From Streptomyces sp. ISL-10 (GTDB taxonomy: Bacteria; Actinomycetota; Actinomycetes; Streptomycetales; Streptomycetaceae): DNA of 64,000 nt. The stretch is taken from assembly GCF_018614575.1 (NCBI RefSeq), contig NZ_JAGGOJ010000017.1, positions 1 to 64,000 on the forward strand, in the 5' to 3' direction. Below, one piece after another: positions 1 to 8,419 of the stretch; the first letter of the stretch is position 1, and the number at the start of each line of letters is the position of its first letter. Under the pieces are notes generated by a model. It was not told the DNA's origin. It made no database searches and worked only from the letters and a program-made list of their open reading frames with translations. The position numbers and the translations under genes are program-made.

Positions 1-29
1 CGCCCGAGAACACCCCGTCGGGTGCCCGT

Positions 30-899
30 TCAGTCGGCCGCCCGCAGATGCACGATGTCGCCCGCGCTCACCGCGACGCGTTCGCCGTCCTCGGCCACCA
101 GGACCACCCGGCCGTCGCCGTCCACCGCCACGGCTTCCCCGGTGACCGAGCGGCCGCCCGGCAGCTCCGCGCGCACGGTGCGGCCCAGGGTCGCCGAGCC
201 CGCCGCGTACGCCTCCTGGACCCCGGACGCGCCGGGATCGCCGCCGGCCGCCCGCCACCGGCCGTACCACTGCTCCAGCGAGCGCAGTACCGCCCGCAGC
301 AGAGGGTCGCGGTCGGTGGACACGGCGTTCGCGAGCGCGAGGGACCCCGCCGTGGGGACGGGCAGCTCTTCGGCGCGCAGGGACACGTTGACGCCGATGC
401 CGAGGACGACCGCGTCGTCCCCGGCGCGCTCGGCGAGGATGCCGCCGGCCTTGCGCTCCTCGCCGTCGACGGTGACCAGGAGGTCGTTGGGCCATTTGAG
501 GGACATGTCGGTGCCCGCGGCCCGTGCGAGGCCGGTCGCGGCGGCGACCCCCGCGAGCAGCGGGAGCCAGCCCCAGCGCTCGACGGGGACCTCGTCGCCG
601 GGGCGCAGGAGTACGGAGAAGAACAGACCCGACCGCGGCGGCGCGATCCAGCTGCGGTCCAGTCGGCCGCGGCCCGCAGTCTGCTCCTCGGCGACGAGCA
701 CCGCTCCCTCCGGCAGCGACGCGGCCCGCCCCGCGAGGTCGGAGTTGGTCGAGCCGGTGGCGGCGACCACGTCGAGCGAGGTCCACAGGGAGCCGGGGAC
801 CAGCAGGGCGCGGCGCAGCGCGGGGATGTTCAGCGGGGGGCGGCCGAGGTCGGACCAGGGGCTTGCGGGCGCACCGTCAGGCGCATTGTCTGGCGTCAT
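30..899 (-). CDS. birA: Biotin--[acetyl-CoA carboxylase] ligase
   Basis: Attaches biotin to the biotin-carrier domain of acyl-CoA carboxylases in the cytoplasm. The 289-residue product has the ligase core: STNSD near residue 50, the biotinyl-AMP loop GRGRLDRSW near 75, KWPNDL near 135, then GGILAE and GIGVNVS, and a small C-terminal domain. There is no N-terminal helix-turn-helix, so it is a group I enzyme and not a repressor. The ATG at 899 was chosen because a -10-like TAACCT lies seven bases upstream on the minus strand and no Shine-Dalgarno is seen, which suggests a leaderless mRNA. It is divergent from accB, and its likely substrate is the biotinylated alpha subunit at 5085-6836. Confidence 0.93.
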   Translation of the reverse strand: MTPDNAPDGAPASPWSDLGRPPLNIPALRRALLVPGSLWTSLDVVAATGSTNSDLAGRAASLPEGAVLVAEEQTAGRGRLDRSWIAPPRSGLFFSVLLRPGDEVPVERWGWLPLLAGVAAATGLARAAGTDMSLKWPNDLLVTVDGEERKAGGILAERAGDDAVVLGIGVNVSLRAEELPVPTAGSLALANAVSTDRDPLLRAVLRSLEQWYGRWRAAGGDPGASGVQEAYAAGSATLGRTVRAELPGGRSVTGEAVAVDGDGRVVLVAEDGERVAVSAGDIVHLRAAD

Positions 900-1034
900 G
901 CAAGCCAGGTTAGGTGTGGTAAACACCGCACTGCCGAACGGTATCCACGCCGATACGCTACGAGTCAGTAGCAACGGAACCCACTCATCGACTTCCGTTA
1001 CCGTCCCCGTGATCAGCCAGGGAGCCGCATCCCG

Positions 1035-2618
1035 ATGTCCGAGCCGGAACAGAACGACATCCACACCACCGCGGGAAAGATCGCCGATCTTCAGCGCCGT
1101 ATCGACGAGGCGACGCATGCCGGCTCCGCACGTGCCGTGGAAAAGCAGCATGCCAAGGGCAAGTTGACCGCCCGCGAGCGGATCGATCTGCTGCTGGACG
1201 AGGACTCGTTCGTGGAGCTGGACGAGTTCGCGCGCCACCGTTCGACCAACTTCGGCCTGGAGAAGACCCGCCCGTACGGCGACGGCGTCGTCACCGGTTA
1301 CGGCACGGTCGACGGCCGGCCCGTCGCGGTCTTCTCGCAGGACTTCACCGTCTTCGGCGGTGCTCTCGGCGAGGTGTTCGGGCAGAAGATCATCAAGGTG
1401 ATGGACTTCGCCCTGAAGACCGGCTGCCCGGTCATCGGCATCAACGACTCCGGCGGCGCACGCATCCAGGAGGGCGTCAGCGCGCTCGGCATGTACGGCG
1501 AGATCTTCCGCCGCAACACGCACGCGTCGGGCGTCATCCCGCAGATCTCGCTCGTCGTGGGCCCGTGTGCGGGCGGCGCCGTCTACTCCCCCGCCATAAC
1601 CGACTTCACGGTGATGGTGGACCAGACGTCGCACATGTTCATCACCGGCCCCGACGTCATCAAGACGGTCACCGGCGAGGACGTCGGCTTCGAGGAGCTC
1701 GGCGGCGCGCGCACGCACAACACCACCTCCGGTGTCGCGCACCACATGTCGGGCGACGAGAAGGACGCGATCGAGTACATCAAGTCCCTGCTGTCGTACC
1801 TGCCGTCGAACAATCTCTCCGAGCCGCCGGCGTTCCCCGAGACCGCCGACACGGCCGTCACCGAAGAGGACCGGGAGCTGGACACGCTCATCCCGGACTC
1901 GGCGAACCAGCCGTACGACATCCGCACGGTGATCGAGCACGTGCTGGACGAGGGTGAGTTCCTGGAGACGCAGTCCCTGTTCGCACCGAACATCGTCACC
2001 GGCTTCGGCCGGGTGGAGGGCTTCCCGGTCGGCATCGTGGCCAACCAGCCGATGCAGTTCGCCGGCTGCCTGGACATCAACGCCTCGGAGAAGGCGGCCC
2101 GTTTCGTGCGCACCTGCGACGCGTTCAACGTGCCGGTGCTGACCTTCGTGGACGTGCCGGGCTTCCTGCCGGGCGTGGACCAGGAGTACGGCGGCATCAT
2201 CCGGCGCGGCGCGAAGCTGATCTACGCGTACGCCGAGGCCACCGTCCCGCTGATCACGGTCATCACGCGCAAGGCGTTCGGCGGCGCGTACGACGTCATG
2301 GGCTCCAAGCACCTGGGTGCGGACCTCAACCTCGCCTGGCCGACCTCGCAGATCGCGGTCATGGGCGCGCAGGGCGCGGTGAACATCCTGCACCGGCGCA
2401 CGATCGCGGCGGCGGAGGACCAGGAGGGGACGCGGGCGCGGCTCATCCAGGAGTACGAGGACACGCTGCTGAACCCGTACACGGCCGCCGAACGCGGCTA
2501 CATCGACGCCGTGATCATGCCCTCGGAGACGCGGGCCCAGGTCGTCAAGGGGCTGCGTCAGCTGCGCACGAAGCGGGAGAGCCTGCCGCCGAAGAAGCAC
2601 GGCAACATCCCCCTCTAG
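1035..2618 (+). CDS. pccB: Acyl-CoA carboxylase beta subunit (propionyl-CoA type carboxyltransferase)
   Basis: Carboxyltransferase subunit that moves CO2 from carboxybiotin to propionyl-CoA or acetyl-CoA, giving methylmalonyl-CoA or malonyl-CoA for fatty acid and polyketide synthesis. The 527 residues are the normal family length. Oxyanion-hole and CoA-binding motifs are visible: NDSGGARIQEGV near residue 138 and GPCAGGAVYSPAITDF near 177 in the N-terminal crotonase fold, and DVPGFLPG and GGAYDVMGSKH in the C-terminal half. The start at 1035 has GGGAG just upstream. The next gene is the epsilon subunit 17 bases downstream, as in other Streptomyces pccB-pccE pairs. The choice of propionyl- over acetyl-CoA rests on family knowledge and is not proven here. 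Confidence 0.93.
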   Translation: MSEPEQNDIHTTAGKIADLQRRIDEATHAGSARAVEKQHAKGKLTARERIDLLLDEDSFVELDEFARHRSTNFGLEKTRPYGDGVVTGYGTVDGRPVAVFSQDFTVFGGALGEVFGQKIIKVMDFALKTGCPVIGINDSGGARIQEGVSALGMYGEIFRRNTHASGVIPQISLVVGPCAGGAVYSPAITDFTVMVDQTSHMFITGPDVIKTVTGEDVGFEELGGARTHNTTSGVAHHMSGDEKDAIEYIKSLLSYLPSNNLSEPPAFPETADTAVTEEDRELDTLIPDSANQPYDIRTVIEHVLDEGEFLETQSLFAPNIVTGFGRVEGFPVGIVANQPMQFAGCLDINASEKAARFVRTCDAFNVPVLTFVDVPGFLPGVDQEYGGIIRRGAKLIYAYAEATVPLITVITRKAFGGAYDVMGSKHLGADLNLAWPTSQIAVMGAQGAVNILHRRTIAAAEDQEGTRARLIQEYEDTLLNPYTAAERGYIDAVIMPSETRAQVVKGLRQLRTKRESLPPKKHGNIPL

Positions 2619-2635
2619 GCCGGACAGGAGTCGTC

Positions 2636-2851
2636 ATGATCAAGGTCGTACGCGGGAACCCGACCCCGGAGGAGCTGGCCGCCGCACTGGCGGTGGTTCA
2701 GGCCCGGGCCGCGGCCAGTGCCGAGGCCGCGGCTGCCGGGGCCGCTCTGTCCCCGACGCCGGAGGGCTGGTCGGACCCCGCACGTATCGCACGGGCCAGC
2801 AGGCCGCAGCCGGGCCCGCGGTCGTGGGCGCGCAGCTACTGGCCCGTCTGA
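2636..2851 (+). CDS. accE: Acyl-CoA carboxylase epsilon subunit
   Basis: Small actinobacterial subunit (71 residues) that stabilises the alpha-beta carboxylase complex and stimulates its activity. It shows the family signature: an N-terminal IKVVRGNPTPEELAAL-like helix region and a C-terminal WARSYWPV-like tail, linked by an Ala-rich stretch. The start ATG follows GGACAGGAG by about six bases and lies 17 bases after the pccB stop, so the two genes are one operon. A strong hairpin follows directly after the stop. Confidence 0.9.
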   Translation: MIKVVRGNPTPEELAAALAVVQARAAASAEAAAAGAALSPTPEGWSDPARIARASRPQPGPRSWARSYWPV

Positions 2852-2861
2852 GGCCCCTGGA

Positions 2862-2904
2862 CAGCAAGGGCCGGGCCCGCGTCGCGGGGGCCCGGCCCTT
2901 GCTG
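2862..2904 (+). terminator. Hairpin terminator after accE
   Basis: A perfect 17-bp stem (2862-2878 with 2888-2904) with a 9-base loop begins 10 bases after the accE stop. There is no T-run, as is common for streptomycete terminators. Confidence 0.75.
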
Positions 2905-3144
2905 GACGGTCTCGCCGAAGGACTCCCCCAGAGCCGGTGGAGGTGCTGCGCGCGGTCTCGGCCCGCTGTACGACCGCTTCGCGGTGAGTCGCGGGCCGTG
3001 AGCCGCTGTCCGCGGTGGACGCGGACCACGCAGCGGGCGGTTCTGGAGTGCGCGCGGGCGGGGTGTTCGTGGTCCCGGCGGGGGAGACGGGTTTGAGTAC
3101 GCGTACTCAGGCGCGGGGCGGCGCGCACCCGCAGGATCGAATGC

Positions 3145-3273
3145 ATGCTCTGGTCCGACCCGAAGAACGAGCCGCCCAAGGAACTGCGCGACATGCAGGC
3201 GATGCTCCGCCGCGCGGGGATTCTGCTGGCGCTGGCCATGGTGGTGGGGATGTTCGTGGTGGGCCTGCGGTGA
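3145..3273 (+). CDS. Small single-pass membrane protein, 42 residues
   Basis: A short gene too small for usual ORF cut-offs. It encodes 42 residues starting MLWSDPKNEPPKELRDMQAM, followed by one hydrophobic helix (about residues 25-40, ending VVGMFVVGLR). AGGA at 3133-3136 sits eight bases before the ATG. An overlapping ATG at 3141 opens a different frame and is not favoured. I recall similar short proteins between the carboxylase and maf genes of other Streptomyces, but could not check. The soluble N-terminus with a C-terminal membrane anchor suggests a small tethering or regulatory peptide. Function unknown. Confidence 0.6.
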   Translation: MLWSDPKNEPPKELRDMQAMLRRAGILLALAMVVGMFVVGLR

Positions 3274-3348
3274 GGGCGCGGCGGGGGCCGCTGCCGGAAC
3301 CGGGACTCCGGCGAGGACGCTGCGCGGCGCCGCGGCCGCAGGCGCACC

Positions 3349-3435
3349 CGGCCCCGCTGGGCGCAATCCCACCCACGGCCGCCAGGCCATAGGGGAAGTG
3401 TTGAGGCGCGGGGTCCGGGGGCATAGCCCCGCAAG
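3349..3435. repeat. Dispersed intergenic repeat, copy A
   Basis: About 85 bp with the core GGCCGCCAGGCC-N1-TAGGGG flanked by GGCCCCGCTGGG upstream and a GC-rich GAGGCGCGGGG arm downstream. Two related copies lie at 12864-12945 and 12989-13076. The gap 3274-3582 otherwise holds no convincing gene. Confidence 0.6.
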
Positions 3436-3582
3436 TACGCCGCACCGGCACAGCACCGCCGGGCATCGGCCCACCCGCCACACCGACGTGCGAAGCGCGG
3501 GGGCAGAGCTCCTGAAGAGGAGGACCGGCCGGGGACGGAGGTCCCGCGAAACAGCGTGCGGGCGGCCGCCTAACATGGCCGC

Positions 3583-4191
3583 ATGACCTCCCCCGCCCGT
3601 CCGCGTCTCGTGCTCGCGTCCGCCTCTCCCGCGCGGCTCAACCTGCTCAAGCAGGCCGGGCTCGATCCGCATGTCATCGTCAGCGGTGTCGACGAGGACG
3701 CCCTCAGCGCGCCCACCCCGGCCGAACTCGCGCTGGCGCTCGCCGAGGCCAAGGCCGCCGCGGTCGCCGCGCGGCCCGAGGCCGCCGGTGCGCTGCTCAT
3801 CGGGTGCGACTCCGTGCTGGAGCTCGACGGCCAGGCGCTCGGCAAGCCCGCCGACGCCGAGGAGGCCACCGCCCGGTGGAAGGCGATGCGCGGCCGTGCG
3901 GGTGTGCTGCGGACCGGACACTGCGTCATCGACACGTCCACCGGCCGGCAGGTGTCCGCGACCGCGTCCACGACCGTACGGTTCGCCGAGCCGACGGACG
4001 CCGAGATCGCCGCCTACGTCGCGAGCGGCGAACCGCTGCACGTGGCGGGCGCGTTCACGCTCGACGGGCTCTCCGCCCCCTTCGTCGAGTCCATCGAGGG
4101 CGACCACAGCAACGTCATCGGCCTCTCCCTGCCACTGCTGCGCAAGCTGTTCGCCGAGCTGGGCATTTCGATCACCGACCTCTGGGTCTGA
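3583..4191 (+). CDS. maf: Maf-family nucleoside triphosphate pyrophosphatase
   Basis: Hydrolyses (modified) NTPs such as dTTP, UTP or m5UTP to NMP plus PPi, as a house-cleaning enzyme. The 202-residue product opens with the Maf signature LASASPARLNLLKQAG, followed by a DEDAL acidic motif near residue 38 and GCDSVLELDGQALGKP near 70 that carries the catalytic Asp. Length is typical. A -10-like TAACAT ends six bases before the ATG and there is no Shine-Dalgarno, so the message is probably leaderless. Placement within a carboxylase neighbourhood is conserved in Streptomyces but suggests no shared pathway. Confidence 0.9.
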   Translation: MTSPARPRLVLASASPARLNLLKQAGLDPHVIVSGVDEDALSAPTPAELALALAEAKAAAVAARPEAAGALLIGCDSVLELDGQALGKPADAEEATARWKAMRGRAGVLRTGHCVIDTSTGRQVSATASTTVRFAEPTDAEIAAYVASGEPLHVAGAFTLDGLSAPFVESIEGDHSNVIGLSLPLLRKLFAELGISITDLWV

Positions 4192-4196
4192 CGATC

Positions 4197-4298
4197 CTCC
4201 GGGTCCGGCGATCTCCGGGTCCGGCGATCTCCGGATCCGACCGCCGGGCCGGCGGTCCCGCAGTCGGTCACGCGGTCGGTCACGCGGTCGGTCACGCC
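4197..4298. repeat. Two microsatellite-like tandem repeats
   Basis: A 17-bp unit (TCCGGGTCCGGCGATCT) is repeated about 2.5 times from 4197, and a 12-bp unit (TCGGTCACGCGG) is repeated three times from 4264, touching the stop codon of the downstream minus-strand membrane gene. Confidence 0.6.
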
Positions 4299-4729
4299 GG
4301 CGCGGCCTCCTTCGGGGCCGCCTCCTGCTCCGGAGCGTCGTCGCCGCCGTACGCGATCAGGGACAGCACCAGCAGGCCGAGCACCAGCATCATCCAGGCG
4401 AACGCCGGCCAGCCGACCAGGCCCACCGTCAGCGCGCCCAGCACCCCGTGCACGACCGCACAGCCGATCAGCAGGATGCGGGTGAAGCGGCCGGGCGCCC
4501 GGTCGCGTATGCCCATCAGGAGCAACAGCGCGCCGCACAGCGCGAGGAACAGCCCCGAGCCGATCCCCATGCCCCAGGTGCCGGCAGCCATCGCGTCCGG
4601 GTCGAGACCGTCCAGCGACATGCTCTGCGCCTCGACGAAGCGGGCCATGATCCCGTTGATCACGACGATGCCGACGGCCTCCACCAGCAGGACGATCGCA
4701 GCCACGACGGCCACCGGTCTGCGCACCAT
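4292..4729 (-). CDS. Four-helix integral membrane protein of unknown function
   Basis: 145 residues with four hydrophobic segments: about residues 5-27 (VAVVAAIVLLVEAVGIVV), 55-75 (GSGLFLALCGALLLL), 85-105 (LLIGCAVVHGVLGAL) and 108-128. The acidic, Ala/Pro-rich C-terminal tail (DDAPEQEAAPKEAAPA) is probably cytoplasmic. No enzymatic motif is visible. It resembles small conserved membrane proteins annotated as hypothetical in Streptomyces. It is transcribed convergently with maf and divergently from the carboxylase alpha gene. Confidence 0.75.
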   Translation of the reverse strand: MVRRPVAVVAAIVLLVEAVGIVVINGIMARFVEAQSMSLDGLDPDAMAAGTWGMGIGSGLFLALCGALLLLMGIRDRAPGRFTRILLIGCAVVHGVLGALTVGLVGWPAFAWMMLVLGLLVLSLIAYGGDDAPEQEAAPKEAAPA

Positions 4730-5084
4730 GGCGCCCCCAACCCTCAGTTACCGGACGTACGTACGACAGCGCGAACGCTACTGACCAGTAAACGCAGGGA
4801 CAAGAGGCGTGACACTCTCCGTCACGCGGCAAAGTTTCATTGGGCCATTCGTAGGGACTCCACAAAGAAACCCATTCGGCCGCTGCGTCCTCGAACAGAG
4901 ACCTTGGCCACACCAGGGGGCTACTGTGCGGGGGAGGAACCCGTCGTACCGTGGTGCGACAAGGGATTTCGCGTGTCCGCGAGCCTCGAATCACGCTCCG
5001 TGTGGGCAAGCTCACCATTGGGGACGGGTCGAAAGGCCGTGTCGGCAGTCCCTAAACTCAGCTTGTTTCAAGGAGGGAGCCATC
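4730..5084 (+). promoter_or_regulatory. Leader and promoter region of the carboxylase alpha gene
   Basis: A 355-base gene-free stretch, less GC-rich than its surroundings in places. A -10-like TAAACT lies at 5053-5058 and an excellent Shine-Dalgarno AAGGAGG at 5070-5076 precedes the GTG start at 5085. No convincing small gene is seen; the frame open from 4809 has no homologous N-terminus. Confidence 0.4.
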
Positions 5085-6836
5085 GTGCGCAAGGTGCTCA
5101 TCGCCAACCGTGGCGAAATCGCTGTCCGCGTTGCCCGAGCCTGCCGGGACGCCGGGATCGCGAGCGTAGCCGTCTACGCCGATCCGGACCGGGACGCTCT
5201 GCATGTCCGGGCGGCCGACGAAGCGTTCGCCCTGGGCGGTGACACTCCGGCCGCCAGTTACCTGGACATGGCCAAGGTGCTGCAGGCCGCGGCTGATTCG
5301 GGAGCGGACGCCGTCCACCCCGGCTACGGCTTCCTGTCCGAGAACGCGGAGTTCGCCCAGGCCGTGATCGACGCGGGGCTGACCTGGATCGGTCCGCCGC
5401 CGCAGGCGATCCGCGATCTGGGTGACAAGGTCGCCGCCCGTCATATCGCCCAGCGCGCCGGCGCCCCGCTGGTCGCAGGCACGCCCGACCCGGTCTCCGG
5501 GGCGGACGAGGTCGTCGCGTTCGCGCAGGAACACGGTCTGCCGATCGCCATCAAGGCCGCGTTCGGTGGTGGCGGCCGTGGTCTGAAGGTCGCCCGCACG
5601 CTGGAAGAGGTCCCGGAGCTCTACGACTCCGCCGTCCGCGAGGCCGTCGCCGCCTTCGGCCGCGGCGAGTGCTTCGTCGAGCGCTACCTGGACAAGCCGC
5701 GTCACGTGGAGACCCAGTGCCTGGCCGACTCGCACGGCAACGTCGTGGTGGTCTCCACGCGTGACTGCTCGCTGCAGCGCCGCCACCAGAAGCTGGTGGA
5801 GGAGGCCCCGGCGCCGTTCCTGACGGCCCAGCAGAACGCCGAGCTGTACCGCGCGTCGAAGGCCATCCTCAAGGAGGCGGGCTACGTCGGCGCGGGCACG
5901 GTCGAGTTCCTCGTCGGTGTCGACGGCACGATCTCCTTCCTCGAGGTCAACACCCGTCTCCAGGTCGAGCATCCGGTCACCGAAGAGGTCACCGGCATCG
6001 ACCTGGTGCGCGAGATGTTCCGTATCGCCGACGGCGAGAAGCTGGGCTACGACGACCCGGCCGTGCGCGGTCACTCGTTCGAGTTCCGGATCAACGGCGA
6101 GGACCCGGGCCGCGGCTTCCTGCCCGCGCCCGGCACCGTCACCACCTTCCGCCCGCCGACCGGCCCGGGTGTCCGCCTGGACGCGGGCGTCGAGTCCGGC
6201 TCCGTCATCGGCCCGGCGTGGGATTCCCTGCTCGCCAAGCTGATCGTCACCGGCGCCACCCGTGAGCAGGCGCTGCAGCGCGCGGCGCGTGCGCTGGCGG
6301 AGTTCGAGATCGAGGGCATGGCGACCGCCGTTCCGTTCCACCGCGCGGTCGTGGCCGACCCGGCGTTCACCGCCGACCCGTTCAGGGTCCACACGCGCTG
6401 GATCGAGACCGAGTTCGTCAACGAGATCAAGCCGTTCGCCGTCCCGGCGGAGGCCGAGGAGGACGAGGCCGGCCGCGAGACGATCGTCGTCGAGGTCGGC
6501 GGCAAGCGCCTGGAGGTCTCGCTGCCCTCCTCGCTGGGCATGACGCTGGCCCGCACGGGTCTGGCGGCGGGCGCGAAGCCGAAGCGCCGGGCGGCGAAGA
6601 AGTCCGCGTCGGCCGCCTCGGGCGACACGCTCACCTCGCCGATGCAGGGCACGATCGTCAAGGTCGCCGTCGAGGAGGGCCAGGAGGTCACGGAGGGCGA
6701 CCTGATCGTCGTCCTCGAGGCGATGAAGATGGAGCAGCCGCTGAACGCGCACCGCTCCGGCACCGTCAAGGGCCTCGCGGCGGAGGTCGGCGCGTCGCTG
6801 ACCTCCGGCGCCGTCATCTGCGAGATCAAGGACTGA
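5085..6836 (+). CDS. accA2: Acyl-CoA carboxylase alpha subunit (biotin carboxylase plus biotin carrier)
   Basis: Carboxylates its own biotin using ATP and bicarbonate, then passes CO2 to the beta subunit. The 583 residues contain an N-terminal biotin carboxylase domain (RKVLIANRGEIAVR at the start, HPGYGFLSENA near 85, the ATP-grasp glycine loop AFGGGGRGLKV near 165, EVNTRLQVEHPVTE near 290), a linker with PKRRAAKK, and a C-terminal biotinyl domain with EAMKMEQ, Lys548 being the biotinylation site. The GTG at 5085 was chosen over the long upstream frame because AAGGAGG lies about eight bases before it and the protein then begins exactly like the family. A strong hairpin follows the stop. Confidence 0.95.
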   Translation: MRKVLIANRGEIAVRVARACRDAGIASVAVYADPDRDALHVRAADEAFALGGDTPAASYLDMAKVLQAAADSGADAVHPGYGFLSENAEFAQAVIDAGLTWIGPPPQAIRDLGDKVAARHIAQRAGAPLVAGTPDPVSGADEVVAFAQEHGLPIAIKAAFGGGGRGLKVARTLEEVPELYDSAVREAVAAFGRGECFVERYLDKPRHVETQCLADSHGNVVVVSTRDCSLQRRHQKLVEEAPAPFLTAQQNAELYRASKAILKEAGYVGAGTVEFLVGVDGTISFLEVNTRLQVEHPVTEEVTGIDLVREMFRIADGEKLGYDDPAVRGHSFEFRINGEDPGRGFLPAPGTVTTFRPPTGPGVRLDAGVESGSVIGPAWDSLLAKLIVTGATREQALQRAARALAEFEIEGMATAVPFHRAVVADPAFTADPFRVHTRWIETEFVNEIKPFAVPAEAEEDEAGRETIVVEVGGKRLEVSLPSSLGMTLARTGLAAGAKPKRRAAKKSASAASGDTLTSPMQGTIVKVAVEEGQEVTEGDLIVVLEAMKMEQPLNAHRSGTVKGLAAEVGASLTSGAVICEIKD

Positions 6837-6850
6837 CGCAGGACGTCAGC

Positions 6851-6902
6851 ATGTGGGGCCCGTCCCCGGTCCGCCGACGCGGACCGGGGACGGGCCCCAC
6901 AT
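6851..6902. terminator. Perfect hairpin between accA2 and the tetR gene
   Basis: A 23-bp perfect stem (6851-6873 with 6880-6902) with a 6-base loop starts 14 bases after the accA2 stop. There is no T-run. Most likely the accA2 terminator; it also separates tetR transcription. Confidence 0.8.
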
Positions 6903-6979
6903 ACATGTCCACGTCACGGCGGGCCGCCGATCCGGCAATGGCATCCTTGAACCGGGGCGGACTCCGGAAGGACGAGGCG

Positions 6980-7612
6980 ATGGCAACCAGTACGGTCGGC
7001 ACGACCGCGGATACGACAGCGGGCGCGCCCGCACCGCGGCCCATGCGGGCCGATGCCCGCCGCAACTACGAACGTCTGCTCACCGAGGCGCGCGCCGTCT
7101 TCGCAGAACACGGCACCGACGCGTCGCTGGAGGAGATCGCCCGCCGATCGGGGGTGGGCATCGGCACCCTGTACCGGCACTTCCCCAACCGCCACGCGAT
7201 GATGAGCGCGGTCTTCCAGGAGGCGCTGGCGGACCTGTTGGCACGCTCCCGCGAACTGGTCGGCGCCGAGCAGCCCTGCGGGGCGCTCGTGGAGTGGCTG
7301 CGCGCCCTCATCACACATGCGGGTGAGTACCGGGGCCTGGCCCGCGCGCTCATGTCGGCGGCAGCGGACAGGGAATCGGCGCTGGCGGCGTGCAGCGTCC
7401 CCCTGCGCGAGGCGGGGATGCGGCTGCTGGCACGGGCGCAGAAGAGCGGCGCGGTGCGGGCGGACGTGTCGATCGGCGACCTGATGCAACTGACGAACGC
7501 GATCGCGCTGGCGGCGGAGGAAAGCCCGGAGGACGGGGAGCTGGCGGACCGCCTGCTGACGCTGACGCTACGGGGACTGAAGGCGGACCCGGCGACTGCC
7601 CAGAGCGGGTGA
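6980..7612 (+). CDS. TetR-family transcriptional regulator
   Basis: 210-residue DNA-binding regulator. The N-terminal helix-turn-helix is clear: ARAVFAEHGTDASLEEIARR, then SGVGIGTLYRHFPNRHAMM (residues about 38-75). The C-terminal half is the Leu/Ala-rich ligand domain (LRALITHAGEYRGLARALMS) typical of the SACE_7040/TetR_C_33-like group in Actinobacteria. The ATG at 6980 is preceded by GGAAGGA at a seven-base spacing and lies after the hairpin, which is why longer frames from 6851 were rejected. The stop codon lies inside the first unit of a 92-bp tandem repeat. Targets unknown. Confidence 0.88.
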   Translation: MATSTVGTTADTTAGAPAPRPMRADARRNYERLLTEARAVFAEHGTDASLEEIARRSGVGIGTLYRHFPNRHAMMSAVFQEALADLLARSRELVGAEQPCGALVEWLRALITHAGEYRGLARALMSAAADRESALAACSVPLREAGMRLLARAQKSGAVRADVSIGDLMQLTNAIALAAEESPEDGELADRLLTLTLRGLKADPATAQSG

Positions 7613-7898
7613 GCCGCGCGGCGGCCATACCCGAGCCGACCACAACGGGCCGCAGAATCCGAGGCGGACCTGAACCGGGACCGACGACCACCCCGAGCGG
7701 GTGAGCCGCGCGGTGACCATGCCTAGCCGACCACAACGGACCGCCGGACCCGAGGCCGACCCGAACCAGGACCGACGACTGCCCCGAGCCCGTGAGCCGC
7801 GCGGTGACCATGCCTAGCCGACCACAACGGGCCGCGGGACCCGAGGCCGACCCGAACCAGGCCCCGACGACCACCCCGAGCCCGTGAGCCGCGCGGGC
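7595..7898. repeat. 92-bp tandem repeat, three full units plus a partial fourth
   Basis: The landmark GTGAGCCGCGCG recurs at 7609, 7701, 7792 and 7884 (spacings 92, 91 and 92). Units share GACCATGCCTAGCCGACCAC and GAGGCCGACCCGAACCAGG. The first unit overlaps the 3' end and stop codon of the tetR gene, so the array seems to have grown from that gene end. Confidence 0.85.
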
Positions 7899-8419
7899 GA
7901 CCCCAGGTCGGTCCGCAGCGCTGCTGTCGGCGTGTTGCCGTGATCAGGACGACGCCGGAGGCGGTCCCCGCCTGCTGGCTCTGTCTCCGGTGGTCCGGAG
8001 CGCCTGGGCGGCACGCCCGGCGGTGGCGCGCCGCATCGGTGAGCGGGCCGACGCGCACACCACGGAGGGTGGGACGCCACCGAAGCGCGAGCAAGGCCGG
8101 GCAAGGAGTCCTGACCGACAGCCGGCGTCGTGGGCGCGGCGAGGAGGCGTTGCGGACCATGGCCGCGTCGTCGTGGGCGGCGGCCCTTGGCTTCGTGACG
8201 ACGGCCCGGCGTCGTGTGCGGCGACCAGGCATCGTGACCGATGGTCAGGCGTGATGGCCAATGGCCCGGCATCGTGGCCGCCGCGTCGGGCGCCCGTGAT
8301 CAGGCGACGTAACCCATGGCCTGTGGCCGTGATCGGGCGTCAGCCACTGTTCGTGGCGCAGTAACGACCGGCTCATGATCCGAAAGCCGCGATCCGGTCG
8401 TCGGGCCGCGCCAGCGGCC
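7899..8419. other. Non-coding gap with short degenerate repeats
   Basis: After the 92-bp array there are about 520 bases without a credible gene. Between about 8150 and 8350 short motifs such as CGTGGCC, CGTGATC and ATGGCC recur irregularly, so this looks like decayed low-complexity sequence. A plus-strand frame at 7990-8364 is open but has no family-like features. Confidence 0.5.

Noticed and set aside
30..2600. An 856-residue minus-strand frame covering birA and all of accB
   Set aside because: Only the part up to 899 has family features; the rest is the complement of accB and reflects rare stops at high GC.
7990..8364. A 124-residue plus-strand gene in the post-tetR gap
   Set aside because: No family-like sequence and no ribosome site; it overlaps irregular low-complexity repeats.
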